Assembly (NCBI GenBank): GCA_024867545.1
Contig: JANFNE010000008.1
Span: 372,001-436,000 of the forward strand
Source of the DNA: Phytopythium helicoides
Lineage: Eukaryota; Oomycota; Peronosporomycetes; Pythiales; Pythiaceae
Reading direction: 5' to 3'
Length of the DNA stretch: 64,000 nucleotides
In this document: in pieces, positions 42,374-51,899 of the stretch
Numbering within the stretch: position 1 is the stretch's first letter
Layout: every line of letters starts with the position of its first letter
Made by a program: the position numbers and the translations under genes
The notes under the pieces: generated by a model
Told to the model about the DNA's origin: nothing
Seen by the model: only the letters and a program-made list of their open reading frames with translations
Databases searched by the model: none

Positions 42374-43537
42374 TCACGTGTACAACACGTTCACTTCAGG
42401 CGATGCAGATGGGCCAGTGGAGACGAACGATTTGAGCGACTGCGGCAACTCGAGCCCAAGGAGCGAAGCAAGCGGGGCGAACGAGCGCACCGCGTCTCCG
42501 TGTGCGGTTGCGACGTCCCGAAGACTGATAAACACGCTGACACTACGCTTGCGAAGCTCTCCCTGTCCATTTCGTTCACCGTGTGTGAGATTATGGTGGA
42601 GCAACTCGAGAAGAGACTGTGAACGCACATGAGTAAGGAGGGCAGCGGGCACGCTGGTGACGAACTGCGGTGTTGGCAGTGGTCGCGCGAGCTTGACATC
42701 TCGCACCTGCGTCGCCGAAGAGGTCGAGAGCATTCGAAGCAGCGGGAATGGCTCGCTCGGCGCAGCGAATTGGTCCTCGTAAATGGTTGACAGCTGAGAG
42801 TCGAGGCAGAAAGTGTGCTCGGCGTCGATGTGGCGCCGCAGTGCGTCCAGCCACACCCACGTCGACTGCACCGGCACCTGCTGCGGCAGGCACACGGCAA
42901 GCGTGCTTCCCTCTCCAATCTTTGGAGAGCTCGATAGGATGGAGCACGCAGACTTGCCTGCATCTCCGAGCTTGAACGGGAGCTGTTCCAGCAGCAGCAG
43001 CAAGGTGAGAGGTGAGAAACCGCACTTGAGTCGTGAAAATTTTTTGCAGAGACGTACGACCGCCTGATCCGTCGTCAAGACCGTGCCGACCACCGCCCAG
43101 TAGGTCGTCAGCTCCTCAATGAACGCCTGGCCCGCTCCAGGCATGGCCACAATGAGGCGCGCGACGCTCACGGGAGCATCAGCCGCCAGCTGTGGGGACG
43201 CTATCCGCGCCGCCTTGCTCCACTAAACGGCACCCAAGAGCCCTCGTTAGGCCACGAGTAGACGGAGGACACACGCAATTAGCCTACGCGGAAGATGGCG
43301 GCGCCAGGAGCCGAGACTTGCGCGTCTTCATCGCTCTCGAACGGCGCGACGCCAGCGCGGGAACTAAACGGCGAAAGCAAGCCAAGTTGAGGGCGTCAGA
43401 GCGCGGGGAGGGCCAAAAAACGATCACCAGGGCCAGCACAAGACGAAGAGACGGATGCGCGAGGCCCAGCAGCGCGTGGAGAGCGCGGGGACGCACCTGA
43501 ACTCGCCTTCTTCGGGGAATCGCAGCGACAACGCCAT
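42374..43537 (-). CDS. PSMG1: Proteasome assembly chaperone 1-like protein
   Basis: Three exons: 43497-43537 (41 nt), 43288-43363 (76 nt) and 42374-43189, giving 310 residues (human PAC1 has 288). Donors are GTGCGT and GTAGGC; acceptors are TTTAG and CCACAG. PAC1-like landmarks are SVARLIVAMPGAGQAFIEEL near the start of exon 3, PFPLLRMLSTS, the SVPAALLTHVRSQS helix (PAC1: LPAAVLSYCQ), and a terminus ending VNVLYT. That last motif resembles the HbYX-like C-terminal tail that PAC1 uses to contact the 20S alpha-ring. The match is distant, and the first two exons rest on splice phase alone. Confidence 0.55.
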
Positions 43538-45012
43538 GATGCGCGAAGAGCTGAAATGGATCGGATTGGAGGGGTACTCCAAGGTTACACTGTAATATAT
43601 GCTGTATTGTACAGCATACATGGAAAGTAGAACGCGATGAAGTGCTGAGAGAAGTCCTTTCATCCATCGCCTCAATAGCAGGCCCCCAATACTTTAAAGG
43701 CTTTTTTTGTGATCGCCACTGCATCTTTTGCTGCGGCTTCCAGTCCCCGCTGAATCGTTGGAGGTGAGACGGCAAATCCATTCCTTGGGTGCATCCGATT
43801 CAAGTCCCCGTTCTACTGTCAACTCCAAGCAAAACGGAGTCAGCTCTCTCATTAGGAATATCCTTTCGCTATAACGAGTCGAGATACTTTGATAGAAGGA
43901 GTCCTACCAAATTCATTTCGTTTCGTATTCATGGCATGACATTTCGGAATCCCCATGAATGCACTCCATCGCGACCCCAAATGCAAGCATGGGCAGAGAC
44001 GCATAGTTTCCAGAGTTACCGCACACGAAAACAGGTGATCCAATGTAAGCATCCCAATACTTGTGTTTCATTGCAAATATGGTTTCGCCTTAGCTTGCTC
44101 TCGAGATCAATTACTCGGAAAGGCACGTCGCCTCTTCCAAGTTTTTTCATTTTCGTGCCTATCTGGAACTTCGTATCAGCAGCGTTTACAGAGAACATCG
44201 AAAACTGCCACGGTAGTCAATTGCACATGGAGTGGTCGTTGATCACCTTCCGGTGCTGCAAGAGCTTGTTTGAGTCACAGGAAATGTCAGTTGTGCCTCT
44301 TTGATGCTGGCCGGGACTAGCTACGAGCAGCTGTGAAAGCAATAGAAGAAAATTGTTGCGAAAAGCATGTCTGCTGGATTGACCATTTCTCCATTTGCAC
44401 CCTGTTCTCTGCGCGTTATGCCGTAGTTGTTCCCCCATCGCATCAATCTCCATCATTTTCTTGCTACCGTTCACAGAAGTCACCCAATCATTATTCCACA
44501 TTTCACTCTGTGTTGTAGGTCTCTTTGGAAGCTGCATCCAGTTGCTTCTGGATTGCTTTGCCGTTTGTTAGTGTTTGGTCACATCCATTCCAGAGAGGCA
44601 GGGATGTTATTCTTGAGCTACAATTTCAGAGTTCTGGGTCGGATACCTACCATGACAACCTCAACAGCAACCATAGGTGGGATCCTTTTCCTGCGCACTT
44701 GTACGAAGGTGATCTCTAGTTCACATCACACCATTTGCCCTTATAGTATTGATACTATGAAGTGAAAACACCCACAGTACTTCTCACCACTCTTCATCAC
44801 CATTACCTGCTTCAGCCAGATACACGCTCGTCCATTACTCAACTCTGCTCGGTTGGTATACGTCTTCGTATTCTGCTAAATTCGGGTATCACGAAGCACG
44901 AGCTGATTGAAGACAAGCAAAGCCGACACGATGAGGAATGAGGAAATGGTAACGTGTTCATCGGGTTCTCACACGTTTTCTGGGAAATGCACATCGCGTT
45001 TGCCGCGACAAC
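43538..45012. other. AT-rich, gene-poor stretch
   Basis: Nearly 1.5 kb with no gene I can support. Frames of up to 171 codons (plus strand 43789-44304) and 106 codons (minus 44217-44537) lack domains and GC-rich third positions. The composition differs from the flanks, so it may hold decayed sequence. Confidence 0.45.
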
Positions 45013-45636
45013 TCACACCAACACGTACTGCTGCTCGTCGTCGGCTACGTCCGCAGCATCTTTCTCGTCCGCCTTGAGCTTGTGGCGACGACGCGCTCTG
45101 CCGACCACGAGCCCAGCGACCACGACCACCATGACCGCTCCGAGCAAAATGCTGTCCATCGAGGCCCACCACCCACGAGCGTCCGTCACAGCCAGCCGGC
45201 GTCCGTGCTCGCCGTCTCGTTGCCCGCTGACTTCGCTCACGACGTCCCCGACCGTGTCGCCGCGCAGGAACTTTGGCTCTCCGCCGTGCTCATTCGTGCT
45301 GTCCCGGTTGACGCTCACAAGCTGCTGGAGGCCGCCAACATCATCCGCCTCGGCCATGAACCGCCCGTCGGGCTCAAAGCCCGCTCCTTCCTGCGCCTGT
45401 AGCTGCGCGGCCCCCAGCACGCGCGCCGAGATGACTGGCGTCACGTCCGCCTGCTCGTCCGTGTCGAGCGGTCGCGTGGCCCCCGCCGGCAGCAGCTCCG
45501 CCGCCGTGAAGGCCTGCGCCGCCACGTCGCGCAGCTCGCGCAGGACCGCGAACGCGCGCTCGTTGTCTGCGTCGACTGCCAGCAGCTCCGCCTGCATGGC
45601 TTCTTGGTTGTTCTGCGCCGGTTGAAGATCCACCAT
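45013..45636 (-). CDS. Single-pass membrane protein, unknown function
   Basis: 207 residues from the ATG at 45636. The N-terminal 150 residues are hydrophilic, Ala/Glu/Asp-rich and partly helical. A membrane segment (SILLGAVMVVVVAGLVVG) follows, then RARRRHK and a short acidic tail ending QQYVLV. This fits a type I or tail-anchored topology. The ATG follows a TTCCGCAG acceptor-like sequence, so an upstream exon carrying a signal peptide may exist. No homologue recognised. Confidence 0.55.
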   Translation of the reverse strand: MVDLQPAQNNQEAMQAELLAVDADNERAFAVLRELRDVAAQAFTAAELLPAGATRPLDTDEQADVTPVISARVLGAAQLQAQEGAGFEPDGRFMAEADDVGGLQQLVSVNRDSTNEHGGEPKFLRGDTVGDVVSEVSGQRDGEHGRRLAVTDARGWWASMDSILLGAVMVVVVAGLVVGRARRRHKLKADEKDAADVADDEQQYVLV

Positions 45637-45854
45637 CTGCGGAATTCCAAAATTGTCCAATCATCACCAAGTATCGTTGTGTAACCCTGTTGTAATTGGT
45701 CAAAAATCTGCTGACTCGATCTGCTGGCTGGCAGCGATGTGGTCGCGACCGCCACCGCATTCCTAACGGTCGACACGAGGAGCTCAGCGCTGCTCACCGC
45801 CTGCTTCCTGCTCGAGCCAAAGCCGCCAGCGCCGCAGCCGACGAGGAGCTCGAG

Positions 45855-46970
45855 ATGGTGGTGAAGGCGTCGGAGATCGCGCCGGCGGCGTTCGCGGAGG
45901 GCGCGGCCAGCGACGTGGCCAAGGCGGACGACCTGACGTACGACCTGGGCAACCTGGCGGCGTTCGACACGCATCCGTTCGCGTTCTCGAGCGAGAAGGA
46001 GCTGGCGCTGCACGCGCGCGAGAATGTGCAGCTGCTGGTGAACCACATCTTCGACCTGCCGCGCGAGATGTCGGACATGGGCCCGCTGGCGCTGCTGCCC
46101 GCGCCGGAGACGACCATCCCGCGCGAGAAGCCGCTGCCCAAGCCCAAGGTCGAGACCAAGTGGGAGAAGTTCGCGCGCGAGAAGGGCATTGTCAAGCGCA
46201 AGAAGTCGCGCATGACGTTCGACGAGGAGAAGGAGGAGTGGGCCCCCACGTGGGGCTACAAGCGCGCGGGCGACGACCTCAGCGACTGGGCCGTCGAGGT
46301 CAAGGCCGGCGACAAGGAGGACCCGTGGACCAAGCGCAAGCAGGAGAAGCGCGCGCGCGTGCAGAAGAACATTGAGGCCCAGGCGCGCAACCTGGTACGT
46401 GGCGGCCAAAGCTCGTGGCATGCTGTGTGGATCGACTCACTAACCAACAATCCCCTGGTCATGACAGAAAAACGGACGCGGCAAGCAGCCCGTGGGCAGC
46501 GCGGCGCTGGCGCCGACGGGCATCCCCGTGGAGCTCATGAACACGGACGACGTCAAGGCCAAGCAGCGCGGCAAGGAGGGCACGCGCAAGACGCTCGAGA
46601 AGGTGCAGTTCTCGACGGCGTCCATGGGCAAGTTCGACAAGATGCGCGAGGGCGAGGCCGAGCGCAAGCAGAAGGGCAAGCGCAACAAGTTCCTGCCTCT
46701 GACGGGAGCCGAGACGACCGAGAAGGAGCGCAGTATGAACGTACTCAAGCGCGTCATCGGTCGCGAAGAGAACGCCGGCAAGAACAAGGGCAAGACGCAC
46801 GAGGACGAGGAGGACGAGGCCGGCGGCAAGAAGAAGAAGGTGCGCAGCTGTTGCTGTGAGGTTGGCCCTCATGATGGAGTCGTCGATCTAACCAACCCTT
46901 GTGCATGCAGCGCGGCAAGAAGCTGGGCAACATCACCAAGGGCCAAACCAAGAAGCGGCGAACCAAGTAA
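45855..46970 (+). CDS. RRS1: Ribosome biogenesis regulatory protein RRS1
   Basis: Three exons (45855-46394, 46468-46839, 46911-46970) give 323 residues. RRS1 hallmarks are YDLGNLAAFDTHPF, ENVQLLVNHIFDLP, PREKPLPKPKVETKWEKFA and WAPTWGYKRAGDD. With RPF2 it loads the 5S RNP onto pre-60S particles in the nucleolus. The tail is very Lys/Arg-rich (KKLGNITKGQTKKRRTK). The ATG at 45855 matches the usual RRS1 start, although the frame remains open upstream. Divergent from the membrane-protein gene. Confidence 0.93.
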
Positions 46971-47110
46971 GCGTGGCGCGCGCGCCTCTATCTACGAAAA
47001 GACTCGCCCGCGTCGCTAGGAGCGGATGCGCAGCGAGGCAGCATTGCGATAGAAATACATGTATGTGCTCGATTCTGACCCTGCATTCTGACGCTCTTCA
47101 AGCCGCGAGA

Positions 47111-47656
47111 CTAGCACCCGCCTCCACAGCAGCCGCCCATTCCCACTGGAAACACCACAACACCACCCGCTCTGCGTCAGCCAGCGCCCTGCACTCAGTA
47201 CATCCACCGCCCCAACGTACTCGGCTGGTTGATGGTTCCTCGGTGGTTGACGCCGCCCATAGGTCTGCGTGGACCTCCTCCGTTCCCACTGCCCGGACGA
47301 CTCGCCCCGCCGTTCGCGCGGCTCGCGCTGCCGTTTCCGCGCAAGCTGCTGGGGTCCTGCAGTCCGCACCAGCAACGCTGTGAGTCCACTGGTCGCTGTA
47401 GACGTCGCTAACGCTGTCGAGCGCACCGAGAATAGCGAGGAGAAGCTGCGTAGGATCATGACGAGGCGCACGGACAACGATCGTTAGCGCGTGCTGCAGG
47501 CGTCGCTAGAGAGCGCCAAGGGCGTCAAAATGACCGCAGGGAGACGCACAATAGCCCCACGAAGTTGACAGCGCCCCAGATGGCGTCCGAGAGCAGCGAG
47601 AGCCGCCACGGCGAGCGCTTCTCGACCACTTGGCCTCCCCCGCTAACGTACGGCAT
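47111..47656 (-). CDS. SELENOK: Selenoprotein K homologue, cysteine form
   Basis: Four exons (47550-47656, 47427-47445, 47221-47356, 47111-47145) give 98 residues (human 94). Exon 1 encodes [20 protein letters not shown], the SelK N-terminus, followed by the membrane segment ([16 protein letters not shown]). Exon 2 is only 19 nt (FSSLFS). Exon 3 carries the Gly/Arg-rich tail with [13 protein letters not shown], like the human PPRRMGRINH motif. Exon 4 ends [10 protein letters not shown] then TAG. Human SelK has GGUGR there, so Cys replaces selenocysteine. SelK is an ER membrane protein that binds p97/Derlin and the palmitoyltransferase DHHC6. All junctions are GTGCGT/GTGCGC/GTACGT to CAG and keep phase. 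Convergent with RRS1. Its start is 108 bp from the divergent bL27m gene. Confidence 0.82.
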
Positions 47657-47764
47657 CTTGCTTCCTTTCCTCTCCGCGTCTCTCCGCGCAGTATACCCCC
47701 AGGGTTACGCCCTCCGTACCCCTGGGTGTTTTTGTGGTCTGGAAGGCACAACTCAAGAGCGACG

Positions 47765-48264
47765 ATGGCCATGGCGATGGGCTTGGCGCGCGCCGTGGGC
47801 GGCGGCCTGGGCCGCTCCACCGGCGCTCCTGGCGCCTGCGTGGCGCTCCCCGAGGGCGTCTACTCTCTGTCTCGGCGCTGGGCCAGCAAGAAGGCGGGCG
47901 GATCCACCAAGAACGGCCGCGACTCGGAGTCCAAGCGCCTGGGCGTCAAGAAGTTCGGCGGGTGCGTGGCGCTGCTGGCGGTGGCTTCTCGGTTGGTTGG
48001 TTGGTTCATGGATGCTGACGAACTGCGTGTGGTGTGGCGTGGCGGCGGCGTAGCGAGGCGGTGCTGGCGGGCAACATCATCATCCGGCAGCGAGGCACCA
48101 AGTACCACCCGGGCCGCGGCGTGGGCATCGGCAAGGACCACACGATCTTCGCCACGCGCGACGGCTTCGTGCGCTTCTGGTTCAACGTGCCAAAGGGCCG
48201 CCAGGAGGTCTCGGTCAAGCCCACGCGCGAGCCGCAGCGCGCCAAGATGGCCGCCTCGGCCTAG
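47765..48264 (+). CDS. MRPL27: Mitochondrial large-subunit ribosomal protein bL27m
   Basis: Two exons (47765-47961, 48054-48264) give 135 residues. A basic, Ala/Gly-rich presequence of about 38 residues is followed by the bL27 core [35 protein letters not shown] and [13 protein letters not shown]. The intron has a GTGCGT donor and a GCGTAG acceptor that splits a Gly codon inside the conserved FGGEAVLAGN. bL27 lies at the peptidyl-transferase centre. Confidence 0.93.
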
Positions 48265-48629
48265 AGCAGTCGGAGGGTAACCCCGCCGTAATACAGCCTC
48301 GCGGGCGCGCCCGATCTTCACTAGCAGGCGAGTCGGCTCCTCCTGCAGCTCCATTGGCGCTCCATGGCCTCAAAGCGCTGCGATCCACGGCCTCAGCGCC
48401 AATGGCGCCACCACCACCACCTCCATCTAGACGTTCCGCCGCTGAACCTCCATTCGCGCTCTTTCATTGGCCAAAACCCCCTCTCAAATTCGAATATCGA
48501 CGCACGATTGGCTGAAAACGCGGAGCTGGCGCTTTCTCCCGGCGTGTTGACTCACAAGAACAGCAATCTGCAGGCGGATCCGGCCGAGCGAGGCCGGCAC
48601 TTCCCCTCGCGCTCTCCAGCCCCGCGACG
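48265..48629. other. Intergenic region, no gene seen
   Basis: 365 bp between bL27m and the ankyrin-like gene. It contains a loose direct repeat of CTCCATTGGCGCTCCATGGCC and CCAATGGCGCCACC-like phrases near 48345-48425. Confidence 0.35.
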
Positions 48630-49802
48630 ATGGCGCAAAGGCGAGAGGACGACGACGGAGACCCAGCGAGCGTGCGCGTGCTCACGGACCGCGCGCTGTT
48701 CGCGCACATCACGAGCTTCATGGACGGCATGCCGTTCCGCATCGCCATGTTCGCCAAGGCCGAGCGCTACCGGCCGCGGCTCGAGGGCCGCTACCCGTCG
48801 TCGCGCGGACTGCTACCGCAGCTGGCCATCATCGCGGACGACGAGGCCATGCTGGAGGCCATGCTGCGCTTCGCCAGGCAGCGACAGAGCCTGCTGAGCG
48901 AGCAGCCAGCCTCCAAGCCCTCGGAGATGGACAGGGAGATCGAGTTCCACGCCGTGGTGCGCTGTGCTGTTCGCTACGACCGACTCCACATGCTGCAGTG
49001 GCTCGAGAAGCACCTCGACATGGACGAGTACGAGTTCGAGCACGGACTGCTCGACATCGCCGTCACGCACACGCAGGGCACGGCTGTCATGGACTGGGTC
49101 TTCGAACACACGTTCGACACGGCTGATCCCGAGGCTGACGACCGACAGGTGTCGCCGTGGGCGCTCAGGGTCATTGCCTACCGCGGACAGGTCGACAAGA
49201 TGCAGTGGCTGCACTCGCGCGGCTTCCGAGGCTTCTCGTCTGCCATCATGGATGCGGCAGCTTCTACAGGTCAGCTTGAGGCGCTCAAGTTCTTGCACGA
49301 CAACGACATCGCGCAGTGGACGTCGCGGGCCATGTTCCTCGCCGCCACGAACGGCCACCTTGAAGTTGTGCGCTACCTCCATGAGCACAGAGGGCGAGAT
49401 GGGAGTTTGGCAGCCCGCGCTTCACAAGGGATGACTCGTGCCGCTCTTCACGGCCATCACGAGGTTGTCGCCTTCCTCGGCCAGCACGGATACGAGCCGC
49501 TATGGGGAACGCTTGAAGATGTTGTGGCTGCGGGGAAGCTCGAGTCTCTGCGTGCGCTCTGCCTCTTTTCGACAGAGGGATGTCTATTTGAGGCGCGCCG
49601 AAGTGCGAAGCGCCACCACAACGCCGAGATGGTTGAGATGCTGAGCGCGATGGTGGCCTCCAACGTTTGGTTCTGCAATCCTCGCAAGCACTCGCCAGCG
49701 GGTCCACGCCGCTGCCAGAAGACAACTAGCCAGTGTGGAAATGATGAAAGCAACTGTCCGCCATTTATTGGCGACGACAAGTCCCCGGTCGAGGCGTCCT
49801 GA
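48630..49802 (+). CDS. Ankyrin-repeat-like protein
   Basis: A single exon of 390 residues. Degenerate ankyrin-type repeats run from about residue 105 to 340: CAVRYDRLHMLQWLEKH, VIAYRGQVDKMQWLHSRGF, DAAASTGQLEALKFLHD, LAATNGHLEVVRYLHEH and AALHGHHEVVAFLGQHGYE. This is the style of the large oomycete F-box-less ankyrin families. The N-terminus has an F-box-like ALFAHITSFMDGM stretch. It is probably a protein-interaction scaffold. The last 50 residues are unlike repeats and may be read past an ancestral end. Confidence 0.75.
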   Translation: MAQRREDDDGDPASVRVLTDRALFAHITSFMDGMPFRIAMFAKAERYRPRLEGRYPSSRGLLPQLAIIADDEAMLEAMLRFARQRQSLLSEQPASKPSEMDREIEFHAVVRCAVRYDRLHMLQWLEKHLDMDEYEFEHGLLDIAVTHTQGTAVMDWVFEHTFDTADPEADDRQVSPWALRVIAYRGQVDKMQWLHSRGFRGFSSAIMDAAASTGQLEALKFLHDNDIAQWTSRAMFLAATNGHLEVVRYLHEHRGRDGSLAARASQGMTRAALHGHHEVVAFLGQHGYEPLWGTLEDVVAAGKLESLRALCLFSTEGCLFEARRSAKRHHNAEMVEMLSAMVASNVWFCNPRKHSPAGPRRCQKTTSQCGNDESNCPPFIGDDKSPVEAS

Positions 49803-50486
49803 CACGATGAACCAAGCTGAGAGACGACGAGGAGAGGGAGGGGCCGATGGAGTGAAGTGGGCTCCATGGCTTAGGCATCGCAACCGCAGAGTTTTGGTCG
49901 AGTCGTGTACATTACTGTGGTAATGACCTTGCGATGGAGTTATTGGTCCGGTTGCTCACGGTCTCTTCCCTCTTCCTACGCCCCGCCATCTTCACGACGA
50001 GCTCCATTCGTCTTCACGAAGTCTTAGTCAACCAAGTCGGAAGTTCTAGTAGCCATCAAGCTCTTCCGCTGTGCGAAGCACGGCATCGCTATGTACGGGG
50101 ACTTTCTCTCTGCTTTCTGAAGGGCACTGCGACTCAATTGGTGGCAGGCTCTCTCAACATGTCTCTAGGGACTCCACGTTTCCAAGTTGGAAATTTGATA
50201 CCACGAAGTAGATATCCGACGTCCTGTTTGGCTGCGATGGAGTCATGATATGCCCCCATGGTCAATGCATCAAGAAGAGACGATGGTTAATACACTCCAA
50301 ATCCAAGGTGGGAAGCATTGACTTCGCGATTGCTTTGCACACGCACTCCACAAATATGTTGTTGAAACATTTTCCAAGAGCTTTGTTTTACCAAACAATC
50401 GTAGCTACGGATGCAAACACCTCGCGAGACAGCATCAGCAGTGATCAAGAAAAGCCAGGGAAGCGCTTTTCTCTTGCTAGCAACGC
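49803..50486. other. Intergenic region, no gene seen
   Basis: 684 bp between convergent genes. It is AT-richer than the neighbours. Frames of about 100 codons lack features. Confidence 0.4.
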
Positions 50487-51419
50487 TTAGACAATCACCG
50501 ATGGATTGGCCTTGATCTCCTCAAACAGCTCCTTGGCCGTACGCATGTGCAGAGTCGGGAAGAACTCCTCGCGGTCGCGACGCACCTTCTCCTGGTCGAA
50601 CTTCATTATGCCCGACGGGATGAGGAGCTTGAACTCGGCCAGAATAGCGGCTTCCACCGATTCCTTGCGCTCCAAGATGCTCTTCAGCTCATCCACACTC
50701 TCGAACGACACCTCAAGATCGGGAATACCGCCGACAGTGCGCATGATCTCTGCCACCTCAAGCCACGATGTCTCCTCGGCCTGAACGTAAGTGAAATTGC
50801 GCCACTTGTTGGGACTCTTGAGTAAACCCGCCGTAGCGCGAGCGACGTCGCGTGCACTCGTGATCGCGAACTTTTCGTGGCCGGTGCCAGGGATCTTCAT
50901 CGTCTTGTTGGCAAAGTCGATCGGGAAAAAAGCAGGAGGAAGGTCGCGATGGTAGCGGTTTGCAGATGGCACAAGATAGTCGGAGCACCAGCTGATGGAG
51001 ACGACGGACCACTCGATCTCATTTTGCGCCTTGAGCGCGTCCTTCACCATCGCATCAAACCGGTACATCGAGTCTGGCGGCTCTGGGAACTCCTCCGTGT
51101 TGCCTGAAAACTCGGACGGGATATAGCGCTTGCACTTGAGCGAACGCTTGCACGCCTCAATCAGTGCAATTTGGGCATCGGCCTTCGCCTGAGTAAGAGC
51201 CACCGACACGGTGCTGAGGAGGGCATCGCAGTCGTTGATCTGCTCTGTGAGCTTGTCGATGTCCTTGTAGTCGGTGATTCGCTGCTCGATGAGCAAGGGC
51301 TTGCCGTCAAGCTCGGGCTTGTGCGATCTCGTGAGGAGAACGATTTCGATTCCAGCACGCGGGAGCTCATCGATGAAGTACTTGGCAAAGTTACTGGCTC
51401 CTGCAATGGCGACGCGCAT
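50487..51419 (-). CDS. NmrA-like / isoflavone-reductase-like protein, copy 1
   Basis: 310 residues from the ATG at 51419. The Rossmann N-terminus MRVAIAGASNFAKYFIDELP has an altered dinucleotide loop. KRYIPSEFSGNTEE, PGTGHEKFAITSARDVARAT and WLEVAEIMRTVGGIPD are typical of NmrA/PCBER-type proteins. Members are NAD(P)-binding sensors or reductases of small phenolic substrates. The substrate here is unknown. It is closely similar along its whole length to the copy at 53365-54294, in the same orientation. Confidence 0.85.
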   Translation of the reverse strand: MRVAIAGASNFAKYFIDELPRAGIEIVLLTRSHKPELDGKPLLIEQRITDYKDIDKLTEQINDCDALLSTVSVALTQAKADAQIALIEACKRSLKCKRYIPSEFSGNTEEFPEPPDSMYRFDAMVKDALKAQNEIEWSVVSISWCSDYLVPSANRYHRDLPPAFFPIDFANKTMKIPGTGHEKFAITSARDVARATAGLLKSPNKWRNFTYVQAEETSWLEVAEIMRTVGGIPDLEVSFESVDELKSILERKESVEAAILAEFKLLIPSGIMKFDQEKVRRDREEFFPTLHMRTAKELFEEIKANPSVIV

Positions 51420-51899
51420 CTTGATTGAGGGAAAGGAAGGAAGCAAGGTTGGGGTGGTGGGATCTTGCTGGAAGACGGACAGTTTGAAAGTGAGCAAGGA
51501 GCTGCAATCCTCGAGAAACCTGGCGTCTTTATGTTGCTGGTGTTGAGTCACAGGCAGCGACTGCAAGGTGAGTGGTGACAAATCATGCGTCCAGTCACAG
51601 GTTGCGTGAGCCAGACGAGTGATGACAAATCACAATGGGAGGTAATATGACGGCAGCTGTTTAATTGTTGCACTTCGTTTTCGTATGTACAAGTGAAAAA
51701 GCTGTAGGATCATTAGATTATTTGATTATTCAGCCGACCGCAAGTGAATGGGCCACCCTCGTGCATGTGACCAAGCATGAACACAAGTAATAACTCGCAG
51801 TTCAAATTCTGCTCTCGATGGGTCTTGCTTAACCTGGACGACCGAAAGCGCCATGCAGTCAGATCACCCAAAACGCGTTGATAAACGACGCTCAATCAA
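51420..51899. promoter_or_regulatory. Divergent promoter region
   Basis: 480 bp between NmrA copy 1 and M96-like copy 1. No gene was seen. The stretch 51640-51730 is strongly AT-rich. Confidence 0.35.

Noticed and set aside
43789..44304. 171-codon frame in the AT-rich island
   Set aside because: Codon use differs from the neighbours, and there is no domain, no signal peptide and no splice partner.
47111..47290. UGA-encoded selenocysteine in the SelK homologue
   Set aside because: Unspliced reading would give two TGA codons after GRWMY and no sensible end. The spliced form has consensus GTACGT/CAG sites and ends in GGCCGGGC.
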